Notes: generated by a model not told the origin, from the sequence alone. A DNA stretch of 64,000 bases from Artemisia argyi (GCA_030686995.1 CM060707.1:80436972-80500971); one strand, 5' to 3'. Positions 44,676 through 58,240 are shown, counted from the stretch's first letter. Made by a program: numbers and translations.

Positions 44676-47495
44676 TGTAAAACCTCGCAAAAATCCATAT
44701 AATTAAAAACGTTTAATTATATATTAATCTTCGTCATTATTTTTAATCACCATTTTTACGGGGAAATTTAAAATTTTTCTTATTATACTATATTTACGAA
44801 ATCACGTCATCCCATAATTCACCAAACGACAAAACAAGTTCTCGACACAATTAACAAAATATTAATAATTCACTAATCCTAATTAACAAATTAATTTACA
44901 AAACCAAACGGGCCCTTGATCTTTCATAAGCCTAACCGGCCCAAAATACCAAACCCATTTTCATTATTAATATTTCAAAGCAATCGATCAAACAAGCTTC
45001 AAATCACCTCGTTTATTCTTAATTCGTACACACGACACCTATATATTTTTGCACCATCTCGTTCACCACCTACCCAAATATTAGTGTGTCAAATCCCAAG
45101 TTCAATGGACAACGTTTGATACATTTATAAGTGGCAAAGTGATCGAACCAAAATCAAATCAATCAATTCATATATTATTCAAAACTTAACCGTTTTTATC
45201 CCGATGTGTTTCTAAATGATCCGAATAATATTTCAAGCATGTTTGCATGTTTAAATATCATCTAAGATCAGCTATAATCGAGTAGTACGAGATTAAGCAA
45301 ATCGTGTATGGATAAATAATGGTGGTCGACATGTATATGTGATTCACCAAACATGTACCTCAAATCTAGCTCTCACATTCTTTATTATAGTAATATATTT
45401 TGTCCTAGGAGTACAAGTTACTGACATTGCATAGTTTATGTGTTTCCTTGAATGAATTTTGCACCATACGATTTATTTCAATTGAAATATATATACGTTC
45501 CATGCATGCACTTGTTTCTCTTCATTCTCATACACTTTCACATAGTTATTTCGTCCTATAAAATATACTTACAAAACAATAGGTCGACTTCTATATTAAT
45601 TGGAAGCAAGAAAAGTGATATCGGGTTTAATATATAAGTATAACGTTTGGGTTATACGATTAGACAAGATTTTCGTGGGTTTCATTTGTTCCTACTCGTT
45701 TCTTCACCACCCTAGAGGTGTTGTAAGTTATTTCAAACTCAATTCTATCCATTTTACACGTTAAAAGTATCACATGCATCATGTTTATATTTAGTCGATT
45801 GTATATAGTTTCATATATTTATTTTACGTACGTATATATTTTTAGCAACACAAACGTGACTAGCCTCTATCTTGGAAAGCCTAGGAGTCACGTAGCACAC
45901 AAAGTTCACGTTAATTTCACGTTACACGCATCAAACAAAACCAATTTTGAATCATGTTCCATCGCATGAAAACAATACCAAAACACTTAGAAATATTTAC
46001 AACATTTTCATAAATAAAAATGTTCCATGTGACCCAAGAAACACACGTATAAAATGAAATATTACTTAACAAGCATCCAATATTTTTACTCGACCTAATA
46101 GACCACCTAGAAAACTATAAATTTCGTTTATACAACTTGTAAAAATAATCACGTTTCGACACATAAAATGAGCAAAATTGAATCGGCAAACATAAGGTTT
46201 TCAATTCAAAAATTGTTAATAAAATTTATTTTTGTCGAGTGGGCTTAACAAAGGCCCAACAGAAATCATGATCCGTAAGCCCACTGGGCCCATATGAAAT
46301 ATTTTTGGAATCACAAAAGAAGCCCAAGTTCAAGCCCAAAACAATTTTCATGCCCTCGCCTCTAAATTTCAAAATGGGCTTTTGTTTGGTTCGATTAAGG
46401 CCCATAAGCTAAATAAATAAGCTTTTCATAAAATAAGCTGTTGAAATAAGCTTAGAATTAATAAAATAAGCTACGGAAATTTTTATAAAATTTTTATAAT
46501 CATTTTTGTAATTTTGGACTAAAAATGTAACGCGACGACACCTAAAAGGACTAAAAATGCCAAACCGAGAAAGATAAGGACTGAAATGGTAAAAACAGAA
46601 ACTATAGGTTATAAAATGACATATTATTAATTTCCAAGCTTAGATTGTAATATTGGACATGTAGTGGACTATAATTGTAAATTATATATAAAAAGGACTA
46701 ACGGTGTAACGCTAACGCCGTTAGTATCAAAAGTGTAAAAATTGGAAAAGGACAAGGACTAAACATAATCTATTTGACATTCTTATTTTATTTTCTATTT
46801 TACGTCAACATCACGTCATATGCATTTTTATTACGTTTTATATATATATTATTTATTTTTACGTTAATAATATATATAACGATATTTCAAAAGTTAATAT
46901 TTTTACTTACGTTCAAAAAGGTAAAACTACGATGGATAATTTAAATGAAGTATTTTATCATATCATGCATGGCATAATAATTACACTACACATCATCTAT
47001 TCGTCATAACGAATAAATATTATTCGTTATTCATTCGTATTTACCAAATAGTATTTGGTCAAATTCTCAGATAAATTTATTTATCAGGTTCCGTATCAAA
47101 GACGTTTCCATAATTATTCCCATAAATCTCATTCTACTCTACTTTTCATCATTTCCGTATAAATCCAGGTGAGTCATAGCCCCATTTCCAATACTTGTTT
47201 TTAACTCATTGGGTGAGATACATGCTTACATATACTTTGATAATTTGATAAGTATATGAAATAAAATACATGATTCAAATCAATTTCCTAATTAATATTT
47301 ATTTAATATGATATGTGATTTAAAATGTGATATATACAATACATGACAAAACACTTAATTGAAATACTGATACTCGTATGATAAAACTTCCAATTTGATT
47401 ATTGTGGTATGTGATATATATATTTTACTGATGAACTACTTGACCGAAATACTGATACTCTGATGATAATGTTTCCAATTCGATTATTGTGGTAT

Positions 47496-47577
<82 letters not shown>

Positions 47578-48590
47578 ACTGGCGAAATACTTAAACTGAA
47601 TTTCTAATACTCAAACGATAATATTTTCAAACTGATTTCTTTAATATGATACTTGATTACATGATGTTATTCTGAATGAGCCCATTATTCCTTGATATTG
47701 CCTAAGTTACCTTATCGCCATAAAGTCCCTCAATCATGAGCCATTAATCACATGTAAATTGGGCGCGAATATAGTGAACAGCTTCGAAACCTGTTAAGGA
47801 TTGACCTCCTGTCCCACTAATACTTGACGGAATGCCACTTGCAATTGGTTAGTCGTATTAGTCGTGATAAACTATATTTGTAGACAAATAGGAATTGGCA
47901 AATCACCTATTATTAGAGGGAAAAATTTATCATTGATTTGATAAAACACCTCTTTTGGTTAAGCTTGTGTGTCATGAGGCTTGGGGCAATATCTATAAAG
48001 GAAATGTATGTTTTCAACATATATTTAGATACAGGTGTATAGGAATTTGACCATACGTGAATTGTATATGTTATTAAATTAGCATCATGAGTTTCCAGCT
48101 CATGTTAGGATTATTGATTCCTTATTTGAATGTGATTGAATACTTATATGATTTATTTGTGATTATAGTCAATATACTCAATACTTGTTTCATTACTGTT
48201 TGTATTTTATCAATACCAAATATTCCTGAAATCTAACAAAATAAAGGGTTTTCCATAAAACTCTATGAACTCACCAACCTTTGTGTTGACACTTTTAAGC
48301 ATGTGTATCTCAGGTAATTTAACGGAGCAGGACAAGACACGGAGTGGGCATTTATTACTCTGAGAAATTAAAATGGTGTAAAAATCAAATTTGTCATTTT
48401 TACAAACTTTTATATCTTTTACTAAGATTTTAAATCAAATGGTTTATCTTTTATCAAAATTATTATTTGAATGACAAATAACTTTCAAAACGTTTCTTTT
48501 AAGCCGTTTTATGTGGTTAAAACTTCGATCCTCCCCGTAACACCCAAATTACTTTTCCGCTGCGACAAACTTAAATTTGGGGGTGTTAAA
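44676..48590 (+). repeat. 5' LTR of the LARD (3.9 kb)
   Basis: The end reads GTTAAA where the partner has GTTACA, a point change of the terminal CA. It contains the lineage-typical CAGGTGAGTCATAG and TCTCAGGTAATTTAACGG blocks, and a (TA)n tract at about 47500-47574. Confidence 0.93.
47500..47574. repeat. (TA)n microsatellite in the 5' LTR
   Basis: Matches the (TA)n tract at 53775-53849 in the 3' LTR and is about the same length. Confidence 0.95.
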
Positions 48591-48593
48591 GAT

Positions 48594-48604
48594 TGGTATC
48601 AGAG
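48594..48604 (+). promoter_or_regulatory. LARD primer binding site, initiator tRNA-Met
   Basis: TGGTATCAGAG, three bases after the LTR end, complements the 3' end of initiator tRNA-Met. Confidence 0.85.
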
Positions 48605-49810
48605 ATACAGTTATAGAGAATTAAATGTTTTCAAACATTAAAACTATAACTACATTTTCAAAATAAATGATTTTACACCATACCATTTTATGCCCTCCGT
48701 GTCTGCAGACTGCCGTGCTCAATACTTTATCTGTTGAGATTATATTACATGCTTAATAGTTACTCTTACACAATAATAATTTCATCTGTACTGTTGTATC
48801 TTTAACATACAAAATACTCATAAAATATTATTCTCGGTTACTACTGTATCATGTCTTCAGGAACGCCCGTGAATGTCAAAACAAATATTCAAAATACTAA
48901 TACCTCATAAATTACCTTGTCGATTAGTATGGATGTTAAGTCAGAATCTTAATATGATTTACAATGTCTTAATTTGAATGGATTGGGACGCCCTTTTATT
49001 CAAATCAAGAAATTTTACATCATTGAACCATGAGTCTATATTTCTTTAGTTACATAGTTTGGGACGCTTCTCTGTGTAAATAATGAAATATAGATAAATA
49101 GGTTTAATTATATCTGAAATAACAAGCATATGAAACCAAGAACCACTAAATTTCATTAGAAACTCCATATATTAATACACAACGATACAATTAGCATTCG
49201 TAATGCTATTGTCATAAATACCACTAGGTAAGGCAGGGAATAACCAAATGGTTGACTTGCCAAGCCAATGAATAATATCACTATCTCTTACCTCATAATT
49301 CATCCACACTAATAACCAAAACCAAAATTTGCACAAGAAGTGCTATAATCAAATCCAAAAACTCCAAATCTTCCTTTGGGATATGAGCCAAGAAAATGTC
49401 TTCAATAACATACAAAATTATTGGAAACGGTATGGGTGTATGACATTTTAAAATCTTTGGATGAAAGAAATATGAGTGGTGAAGAGGAAAAGGTGGGATA
49501 TGTAAGGCGGTAGCCGTAGACTACTATCCTACCCACAGACATTCCCTATTTACTACACAAAGACAAAATGACTTTCATCATGCCCAAAGGCTGAAAATCC
49601 GGCAATTTTACTCTACGTCCTTATCCAAAATTTTCTTTGTAAAAATCTGTATCAACAAAGCTCTTTGTTTAACGGGTAGGTTACCCGCACAGATTTTCAT
49701 AATTCATGATAAATATCTAAAAGCGACATCTAATGAGTTTTCTTCCAAATATTGTTCACAACGTAAACATTCAAACATCATATTTTTAAAAATATACTTA
49801 ACATTACAAA

Positions 49811-49812
<2 letters not shown>
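48605..49812 (+). other. Non-coding interior of the LARD
   Basis: AT-rich with no ORF of note. It probably carries packaging/leader functions, as in other LARDs. Confidence 0.5.

Positions 49813-49897
<85 letters not shown>
49813..49897. repeat. (TA)n microsatellite in the LARD interior
   Basis: About 42 TA units, next to the 3' end of the antisense ORF. Confidence 0.95.
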
Positions 49898-49901
<4 letters not shown>

Positions 49902-49947
49902 CTGAGTGATCCCAAATCTAAGAGTTGTTGGAGTCACAACCATCATT

Positions 49948-50170
49948 TTAAAGATCAAGATTCGCCAACCTCTCTTCTTCTATCTGAGCCTCCCACCTGC
50001 TCAGCTCCCGCTCCATGTCAGAAGTCCAATCACCATCACCAACATCCACATTTTCCTCAAAGCTTAGCTGGAAGTGATCCAGATGAGGCAATTGTTGTTG
50101 TTGTTCAACAACTCTTGGTCCGGATGAACTTGATGCACCATATTGGGGTTGTTTGTGGTGGTGATGGATT

Positions 50171-50223
<53 letters not shown>

Positions 50224-50560
50224 CAACCCTAACAACACCAAAATTTTCTTCAAAACTCCAACGAATTTTATTGGAGATCTGGGCCTGAGTCTGACCGACA
50301 CAAGCCTGCAACGATTCAATAACAGTGGCGTTCTTGCGGCACTCATCCTCCAAAAATTTATCAATCACCTGTCTCCTATCCGCCGATATGTCTGTGCATC
50401 TCACATAGCGTTCTCTAAGTTCTTGATTAAAATATTTTGCCATCTCATACTGATTTATGGCCTCCACAATCGCATTTTGGCGATCCACATCGCTATTCTC
50501 AGTTTCTGCCTTGATAAACAATCAAAATTGTTCAGGGGTATGTGGAAGTCTGCAAGTCAT
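49948..50560 (-). pseudogene. Antisense polyglutamine ORF in the LARD
   Basis: Minus strand, opposite to the element. The ATG at 50560 (MTCRLPHTPEQF) is followed by one in-frame TGA (50522-50524), then an open frame: LFIKAETENSDVDRQNAIVE, FNQELRERYVRCTDIS, ECRKNATVIESLQACVGQTQ and a run of about 13 Gln from CAA repeats. Near 50170-50110 the sense moves to a second frame (QYGASSSSGPRVVEQQQQ, LSRWEAQIEEERLANLDL) ending at 49948, so one indel, perhaps slippage of the CAA tract, has occurred. About 200 residues in all. A TATAAATA box lies at 50602-50609, some 45 nt upstream of the ATG. No family recognised. It could be a captured host gene or an antisense ORF of the element lineage. Confidence 0.5.
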
Positions 50561-50896
50561 TGAGTGTTTTGTGTGTGTGAAAAACACAAGTATGCCAGTG
50601 GTATTTATAAGGGTTTGGAAATATTTTCCTTTATCTTATTTTGGTAGACATGACTGTTAGTATTTACTGATCACTAGTCGTTATTCTACTATTCATGATC
50701 ACTCTTCTCAATATTCACATCTCTTAAATACATCAGTTATTTTGCCTTGTCTAGTACAGGTAAATCTAACTAAATCACATTTCCTTAATTGTAGGAATAA
50801 AAATCTCTCGACAACCTCTGTTCAAAAAAATTCTTTACTCAAGTAATCACATTAAATTTGAATTTCGGGGCGAAATTCAGAATGACATGTGGGTAC

Positions 50897-53046
50897 TGTA
50901 AAACCTCGCAAAAATCCATATAATTAAAAACGTTTAATTATATATTAATCTTCGTCATTATTTTTAATCACCATTTTTACGGGGAAATTTAAAATTTTTC
51001 TTATTATACTATATTTACGAAATCACGTCATCCCATAATTCACCAAACGACGAAACAAGTTCTCGACACAATTAACAAAATATTAATAATTCACTAATCC
51101 TAATTAACAAATTAATTTACAAAACCAAACGGGCCCTTGATCTTTCATAAGCCCAACCGGCCCAAAATACCAAACCCATTTTCATTATTAATATTTCAAA
51201 ACAATCGATCAAACAAGCTTCAAATCACCTCGTTTATTCTTAATTCGTACACACGACACCTATATATTTTTGCACCATCTCGTTCACCACCTAGCCAAAT
51301 ATTAGTGTGTCAAATCCCAAGTTCAATGGACAACGTTTGATACATTTTTAAGTGGCAAAGTGATCGAACCAAAATCAAATCAATCGATTCATATATTATT
51401 CAAAACTTAACCGTTTTTATCCCGGTTTGTTTCTAAATGATCCTAATAATATTTCAAGCATGTTTGCATGTTTAAATATCATCTAAGATCAGCTATAATC
51501 GAGTAGTACGAGATTAAGCAAATCGTGTATGGATAAATAATGGTGGTCGACATGTATATGTGATTCACCAAACATGTACCTCAAATCTAGCTCTCACATT
51601 CTTTATTATAGTAATATATTTTGTCCTAGGAGTACAAGTTACTGACATTGCATAGTTTATGTGTTTCCTTGAATGAATTTTGCACCATACGATTCATTTC
51701 AATTGAAATATATATATGTTCCATGCATGCACTTGTTTCTCTTCATTCTCATACACTTTCACATTGTTATTTTGTCCTATAAAATATACTTACAAAACAA
51801 TAGGTCGACTGCTATATTAATTGGAAGCAAGAAAAGTGATATCGGGTTTAATATATAAGTATAACGTTTGGGTTATACGATTAGACAAGATTTTCTTGGG
51901 TTTCATTTGTTCCTACTCGTTTCTTCACCACCCTAGAGGTGTTGTAAGTTATTTCAAACTCAATTCTATCCATTTTACACGTTAAAAGTATCACATGCAT
52001 CATGTTTATATTAAGTCGATCGTATATAGTTTCATATATTTATTTTACGTACGTATATATTTTTAGCAACACAAACGTGACTAGCCTCTATCTTGGAAGG
52101 CCTAGGAGTCACGTAGCACACAAAGTTCATGTTAATTTCACGTTACACGCATTAAACAAAACCATTTTTGAATCATGTTCCATCGCATGAAAACAATACC
52201 AAAACACTTAGAAATATTTACAACATTTTCATAAATAAAAACGTTCCATGTGACCCAAGAAACATACGTATAAAATGAAATATTACTTAACAAGCATCTA
52301 ATATTTTTACTCGACCTAATAGACCACCTAAAAAACTATAAATTTTGTTTATACAACTTGTAAAAATAATCACGTTTCGACACATAAAATGAGCCAAATT
52401 GAATCGGCAAACATAAGGTTTTCAATTCAAAAATTGTTAATAAAATTTATTTTTGTCGAGTGGGCTTAACCAAGGCCCAACAAGAAATCATGATCCGTAA
52501 GCCCACTGGGCCCATATGAAATATTTTTGGAATCACAAAGGAAGCCCAAGTTCAAGCCCAAAACAATTTTCATGCCCTCACCTCTAAATTTCAAAATGGG
52601 CTTTTGTTTGGTTCGATTAAGGCCCATAAGCTAAATAAATAAGCTTTTCATAAAATAAGCTGTTAAAATAAGCTTAGAATTAATAAAATAAGCTACGGAA
52701 ATTTTTATAATCATTTTTGTAATTTTGGACTAAAAATGTAACGCGACGACACCTAAAAGGACTAAAAATGCCAAACCGAGAAAGATAAGGACTGAAATGG
52801 TAAAAACAGAAACTATAGGTTATAAAATGACATATTATTAATTTCCAAGCTTAGATTGTAATATTGGACATGTAGTGGACTATAATTGTAAATTATATAT
52901 TAAAAGGACTAACGGTGTAACGCTAACGTCGTTAGTATAAAAAGTGTAAAAATTGGAAAAGGACAAGGACTAAACATAATCTATTTGACATTCTTATTTT
53001 ATTTTCTATTTTACGTCAACCATCACGTCATATGCATTTTTATTAC

Positions 53047-53127
<81 letters not shown>

Positions 53128-53768
53128 TATTTTTACGTTAATAATATATATAACGATATTTCAAAAGTTAATATTTTTACTTACATTCAAAAAGGTAAAA
53201 CTACGATGGATAATTTAAATGAAGTATTTTATCATATCATGCATGGCATAATAATTACACTGCACATCATCTATTTGTCATAACGAATAAATATTATTCG
53301 TTATTCATTCGTATTTACCAAATAGTATTTGTCAAATTCTCAGATAAATTTATTTATCAGGTTCCGTATCAAAGACGTTTCCATAATTATTCCCATAAAT
53401 CTCATTCTACTCTACTTTTCATCATTTTCGTATAAATCCAGGTGAGTCATAGCCCCATTTCCAATACTTGTTTTTAACTCATTGGGGGAGATACATGCTT
53501 ACATATACTTTGATAATTTGATAAGTATATGAAATAAAATACATGATTCAAATCAATTTCCTAATTGATATTTATTTAATATGATATGTGATTTAAAATG
53601 TGATATATACAATACATGACAAAACACTTAATTGAAATACTGATACTCATATGATAATACTTCCAATTTGATTATTGTGGTATGTGATATATATATTTTA
53701 CTGATGAATTACTTGACAGAAATACTAATACTCTGATGATATTGTTTCCAATTCGATTATTGTGGTAT

Positions 53769-53852
<84 letters not shown>

Positions 53853-54865
53853 ACTGGCAAAATACTTAAACTGAATTTCTAATACTCAAACGATAATATT
53901 TTCAAACTGATTTCTGTGATATGATACTTGAATATATGATGTTATTCTGAATGAGCCCATTATTCCTTGATACTGCCTAAGTTACCTTATCGCCATAAAG
54001 TCCCTCAATCATGAGCCATTAATCACATGTAAAGTGGGCGCGAATATAGTGAACAGCTTCGAAACCTGTTAAGGATTGACCTCCTGTCCCACTAATGCTT
54101 GACGGAATGCCAATTGCAATTGGTTAGTCGTATTAGTCATGATACACTATATTTGTAGACAAATAGGAATTGGCAAATCACCTATTATTAGAGGGCAAAA
54201 TTTATCATTGATTTGATAAAACACCTCTTTTGGTTAAGCTTGTGTGTCATGAGGCTTGGGGCAATATCTATAAAGGAAATGTATGTTTTCAACATATATT
54301 TAGATACAGCTGTATAGGAATTTGACCATACGTGAATTGTATATGTTATTAAATTAGCATCATGAGTTTCCAGCTCTTGTTAGGATTATTGATTCCTTAT
54401 TTGAGTGTGATTGAATACTTATATGATTTATTTGTGATTATAGTCAATTTACTCAGTACTTGTTTCATTACTGTTTGTATTTTATCAATACCAAATATTC
54501 CTGAAATCTAACAAAATAAAGGGTTTTCCATAAAACTCTATGAACTTACCAACCTTTGTGTTGACACATTTAAGCATGTGTATCTCAGGTAATTTAACGG
54601 AGCAGGACAAGACACGGAGTTGGCATTTATTACTCTAATAAATTAAAATGGTGTAAAAATCAAATTTGTCATTTTTACAAACTTTTATATCTTTTACTAA
54701 GATTTTAAATCAAATGGTTTATCTTTTATCAAAATTATTATTTGAATGACAAATAACTTTCAAAACGTTTCTTTTAAGCCGTTTTATGTGGTTAAAACTT
54801 CGATCCTCCCCGTAACACCCAAATTACTTTTCCGCTGCGACAAACTTAAATTTGGGGGTGTTACA
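50897..54865 (+). repeat. 3' LTR of the LARD (4.0 kb)
   Basis: Starts TGTAAAACC after TGTGGGTAC and ends GGGTGTTACA. It has two (TA)n tracts, 53050-53123 and 53775-53849; the first is only about 12 bp long in the 5' LTR (46839-46850). Confidence 0.95.
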
Positions 54866-54870
54866 CCCTG

Positions 54871-56904
54871 CATCAGGGCATTTGCCCAACTTTCATTGGT
54901 TCACCTTGAGTTTTCCTGTGGACCCCAGTCCTCAACCCCTAGCTTTTTAGATAGCTTATTGGTCCACTTCAATAAGCCAAGGCTTATTTTGGATCTGAGT
55001 AGCCTTCCCCCTAGCTTAATCAACCCCTCAAGTTACCCAGTTCATTCCTGCTGATTCATCATCAGGAACCTAGGCCAGATTTCATAAGCTTCTCCTAAGC
55101 TCATTAGTGAGCCATAAGCTCTGTTTATTGGCTTATTGGAAAGCTTACCAGGCCATCTCTTAGGTTCAAGTCTTAGCTTGGACCCTTGTCACCTTCTATG
55201 GACCCCATAGAGGGCTGCAAGTCCCCCATTTTGGACTGTCTAGTACTTAGGTTTTTAGCATAGTGCTTATGTGTAACCTGTGGCTTATTCCTAGTTCTTA
55301 TTTTGTTCATTTCAGCTTATTTTTATGCCGTTTGGTTGTTTATAGCTTATTTTACCATTTGTAGCTTAATAGTAGCTTATTGCATAAAAAAATCCATAGT
55401 TAAAAGCTTATTAGGACTTCTGTTTTATTCTTGGGATTGCATACTACTTATTATTAAGCTTCACAAAAGTTGTTTTCACAAAAGTTGCTTATTTTCATTA
55501 GTAAAATAGTTTTGTAAAAGAAAATCTAAGAAAAACCCAATTTAAAAATAGTTATAGCTTCTATTTAAGCCATTTGGCTTATTGCTCAGCTTTTTCAAAA
55601 AGCAATTTTCAATATTATAATTTTCCTAAGTTTCTAAATATTAAAATTGTTTAAGAAAAAATTTCATAATTTTCTGAGTTTATTTAGTATTTATAATAAT
55701 TAATTAGTTTTAATTAAAAAATCAAAAAATTAATATTCTTTCTTCTTATTTATAAGCAAAAGTTGCTTTTTATATTTTTCCTAGCTCTTATAATTCATAA
55801 AGTATTTTTAGAAAAATTTCCATAATTTTTACTGATCATTTAGTATTTTTCATAATTAAATAAGTTAAAATATAGTTTAATTAATAAATAAGTAAATAAT
55901 TAGTAAAATTGTTTAAAATAATTTTTATAAACTTTTATAATTTTTCAGGATTCTTGTAATGGTTAAGTTGTTTTATAAAAAATTTCATATTTTTCTAAGA
56001 TTACTTTAGCATTTTTCTTAAATTTAAATTAGGTTTAAATTAGTTTTAATTAATTATTAAATAGTTTAAATAGTTTTTAATTAATATTAAATAATAAAAT
56101 AATCAAAAAAAATTTCTTTTTATTAAAATTTTCTTTTAATTTTAAGTTTGTAAAAAGTTCATTTTCACCCCCTCTAGTTTAAATTTACTCAAAACTCACC
56201 TTTTTCCAAGCACGCAATCATATCTGTTTTAATTTCAGTTTATATTTAATATATATATGTTCCCTTTAATTATTAATAATGTTAATCCAAATCAATTCCA
56301 GTAGTTTAATAAAATCCAAATCATTATTTGTTACTTTCCTCAAATCACTGAATCACTTGAACGTTTTCCAAACACAATTTGAACCTTGTTGGGACATAAC
56401 GACCCGGGAAAACACTATGCTTGCACCGGATCACAAATTGATCACTACTCCCACTCAGGCTTGACCTGTTGACCATTCCTTGGTTAATTTGGATTGACTG
56501 TTTGGGAGGAGTTAAAGAGTGTATAATGATGATTCGAATTTCAAAATTATCAGTGAGTTCAAATGAAGTCACTTTGGGTATAAAGAAGAGAAATGATGTT
56601 GGTTGTCCTGAACTAGAAGAAAATGGGGTAACGCTATTGAACTGATCAATACCCTGGACAAGTAATTCGAAGATATAAGGGAACAAGAAAAGTTCTCGGA
56701 GATTGATACAAAGGAGCCTCTAAATCTTCAGTACCTTAGCAATACCTTTCCTAAACTGAAGAAGAGAAAGAGAGCCATGGGAACTGAACATGAAATGTTT
56801 GTCCATGGCCTTCACTGCAATAGATACCCGCATGAGGGAGTTCTACTTACATTGTGGAGACTACAAAGCTATTCTATTACAAGATTATCACCTTTTCTGA
56901 AAAG
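54871..56904 (+). mobile_element. O-family element, right part
   Basis: Resumes after the CCCTG duplication. 55080-55600 is dense in AGCTTAT words, and 55560-56200 is very AT-rich. Near 56770-56905 a coding-like piece (GTEHEMFVHGLHCNRYPHEG, LLTLWRLQSYSITRLSP) is open in one frame but not assigned to a family. The Athila-like element begins at 56910. Confidence 0.4.
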
Positions 56905-57111
56905 ACCCTTGATGAGGTGAAAAATGAACCACTTTTAGGAGGTCATTTAAGCCCGGAATTGAATTTATTTGATCAAATATTGCCCTAAATCGTTCCTTTT
57001 GTGATTTTAGGTACTTTGGGAGAGAAATCTGGAAAAAGAAGCAATTCGGACGTTTTTGGAGCATAAAAGTGAAGAAAACGCCAAAGACATAATTTTCCAA
57101 GCTGGGAATAG

Positions 57112-57359
57112 TAGGTGACGTCGTCAAGAGTACCATCCTGACGGCGTCAAGAGTAATTTTCATGACGGTCCAGCACAGAAATGAAGGCGTCACAAGGAAG
57201 AGCGTCAAGAGTAAAATTCGTGACGGCCTGGAAAAAGTTAATACATGACGGCGTCAGATGTAGATCAAGGCAGTCCGAGAATTCTTTTGGCGGCGAGATG
57301 ACGGCGTCACCTATTTGGTCTTGACGCCGTCAGCCTCAATTTCCTATATATAGTTTTCT
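57112..57359 (+). promoter_or_regulatory. U3 array of TGACG half-sites plus TATA box
   Basis: At least eight TGACG/CGTCA half-sites, several as inverted pairs (TGACGGCGTCA, TGACGTCGTCA, TGACGCCGTCA), upstream of CCTATATATAG. TGACG is the core of the as-1 element bound by plant TGA bZIP factors. The solo LTR copy at 36440-36620 has the same style of array. Confidence 0.6.
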
Positions 57360-58212
57360 AATTTTCATTCATTAAAAGGAACAAGTTTGGAGAAACCCTA
57401 AGGCCGAACCATATACGATTTTTACAGGTTTTTCAAGGGTTTTCAGCCCTTGAACCCTTACATGTGTAATTGAGATAAGTGTTCTTCTAATTCAATCAAT
57501 ATGTCTATGTGTTGGTTGTCTATATCTTGTGCTTGTCTTAATTCCACCATGCTAGGCTAGATTTATCTTGTGTTTGCTTAGATCTAATGAAACCTAGATG
57601 TTGATTATGTGTTGATTACTTGTTTATGGTTGTATTGGATGAATGATTTCGATGTTAGGCTTAAGAAAACTAGCAGATCTCCAAATGGTAACATGCTTGA
57701 ACGTCTTAGGAAACATGAACTGATGTGCACTAGGTTTTATTGGTTGTATTTAATGCATGAGTAAATTCTAATGATCCCATGTTAGGAGCTTCTTAGCCGG
57801 CTCGACATAGGAGTGAAGTAGGCACTCATAGGATTGGGGAGTTAAGTGCGCCACCCCATGAATGGTATTAAGGAATACAATCCGTCATCCACGCAACTAT
57901 AACAAGTAATTAACGTGTAAAAGATATCTAGGGAGTAGTGAAATCTAAGTAAACACATTTCTCCACTTATTGCTCACAACCTTAGTTTAATTTAGTTTTA
58001 TTTTAATTTCTAGTATTTTATTTTGATTGCATCTTTAGCATTGGGTTAGTTGACTAGCAACTAATTCCGCCCAAATCCTTCAAACCTGAGATTTTTACTT
58101 GCTTTCTAAAAAATATAAAAAGACAAAAATAATCATCCTTCATCTCTAGAACTAGTATTTAGGTTTTCTAATCCTAGCGACACTATTCCTAGCTGAACGA
58201 TCAATCCCTCGG

Positions 58213-58240
58213 TACTTGTCACTATACTATACTACAACGA
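58213..58240 (+). promoter_or_regulatory. Block complementary to the 5' half of tRNA-Asp
   Basis: Read on the minus strand, TCGTTGTAGTATAGT matches the first bases of plant tRNA-Asp(GTC), followed after a 5-nt duplication by TG..AAGTA, also as in the tRNA. It lies 87 nt before the primer site and is kept in the LTR copies at 5892-5919 and 35553-35580. Confidence 0.65.

Larger units (their letters stand above)
44671..54870 (+). mobile_element. LARD-type non-autonomous Tekay/Del-like retroelement
   Basis: LTRs of 3915 bp (44676-48590) and 3969 bp (50897-54865) surround a 2.3-kb interior with no gag-pol. CCCTG duplications flank it (44671-44675, 54866-54870). Termini TGTAAAACC...GGGGGTGTTACA, an initiator-Met primer site and the AATTTCGGGGCGAAATT block before the 3' LTR all point to the Tekay/Del chromovirus lineage. 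It inserted into the O element. By eye the two LTRs differ by only a few percent. Confidence 0.93.

Noticed and set aside
44916..45969. Three short ORFs repeated at 51137-52190 with high similarity
   Set aside because: They are kept alike only because the two LARD LTRs are recent copies; no start context, composition or family supports coding.
50171..50563. Plus-strand leucine-rich ORF opposite the polyglutamine ORF
   Set aside because: It is the shadow of the CAA repeat read in the other direction.
53032..53283. ORFs of alternating Tyr/Ile over the TA tracts (also 49704-49958, 53672-53860) and poly-Ile at 10539-10745
   Set aside because: Translation of microsatellites, not genes.
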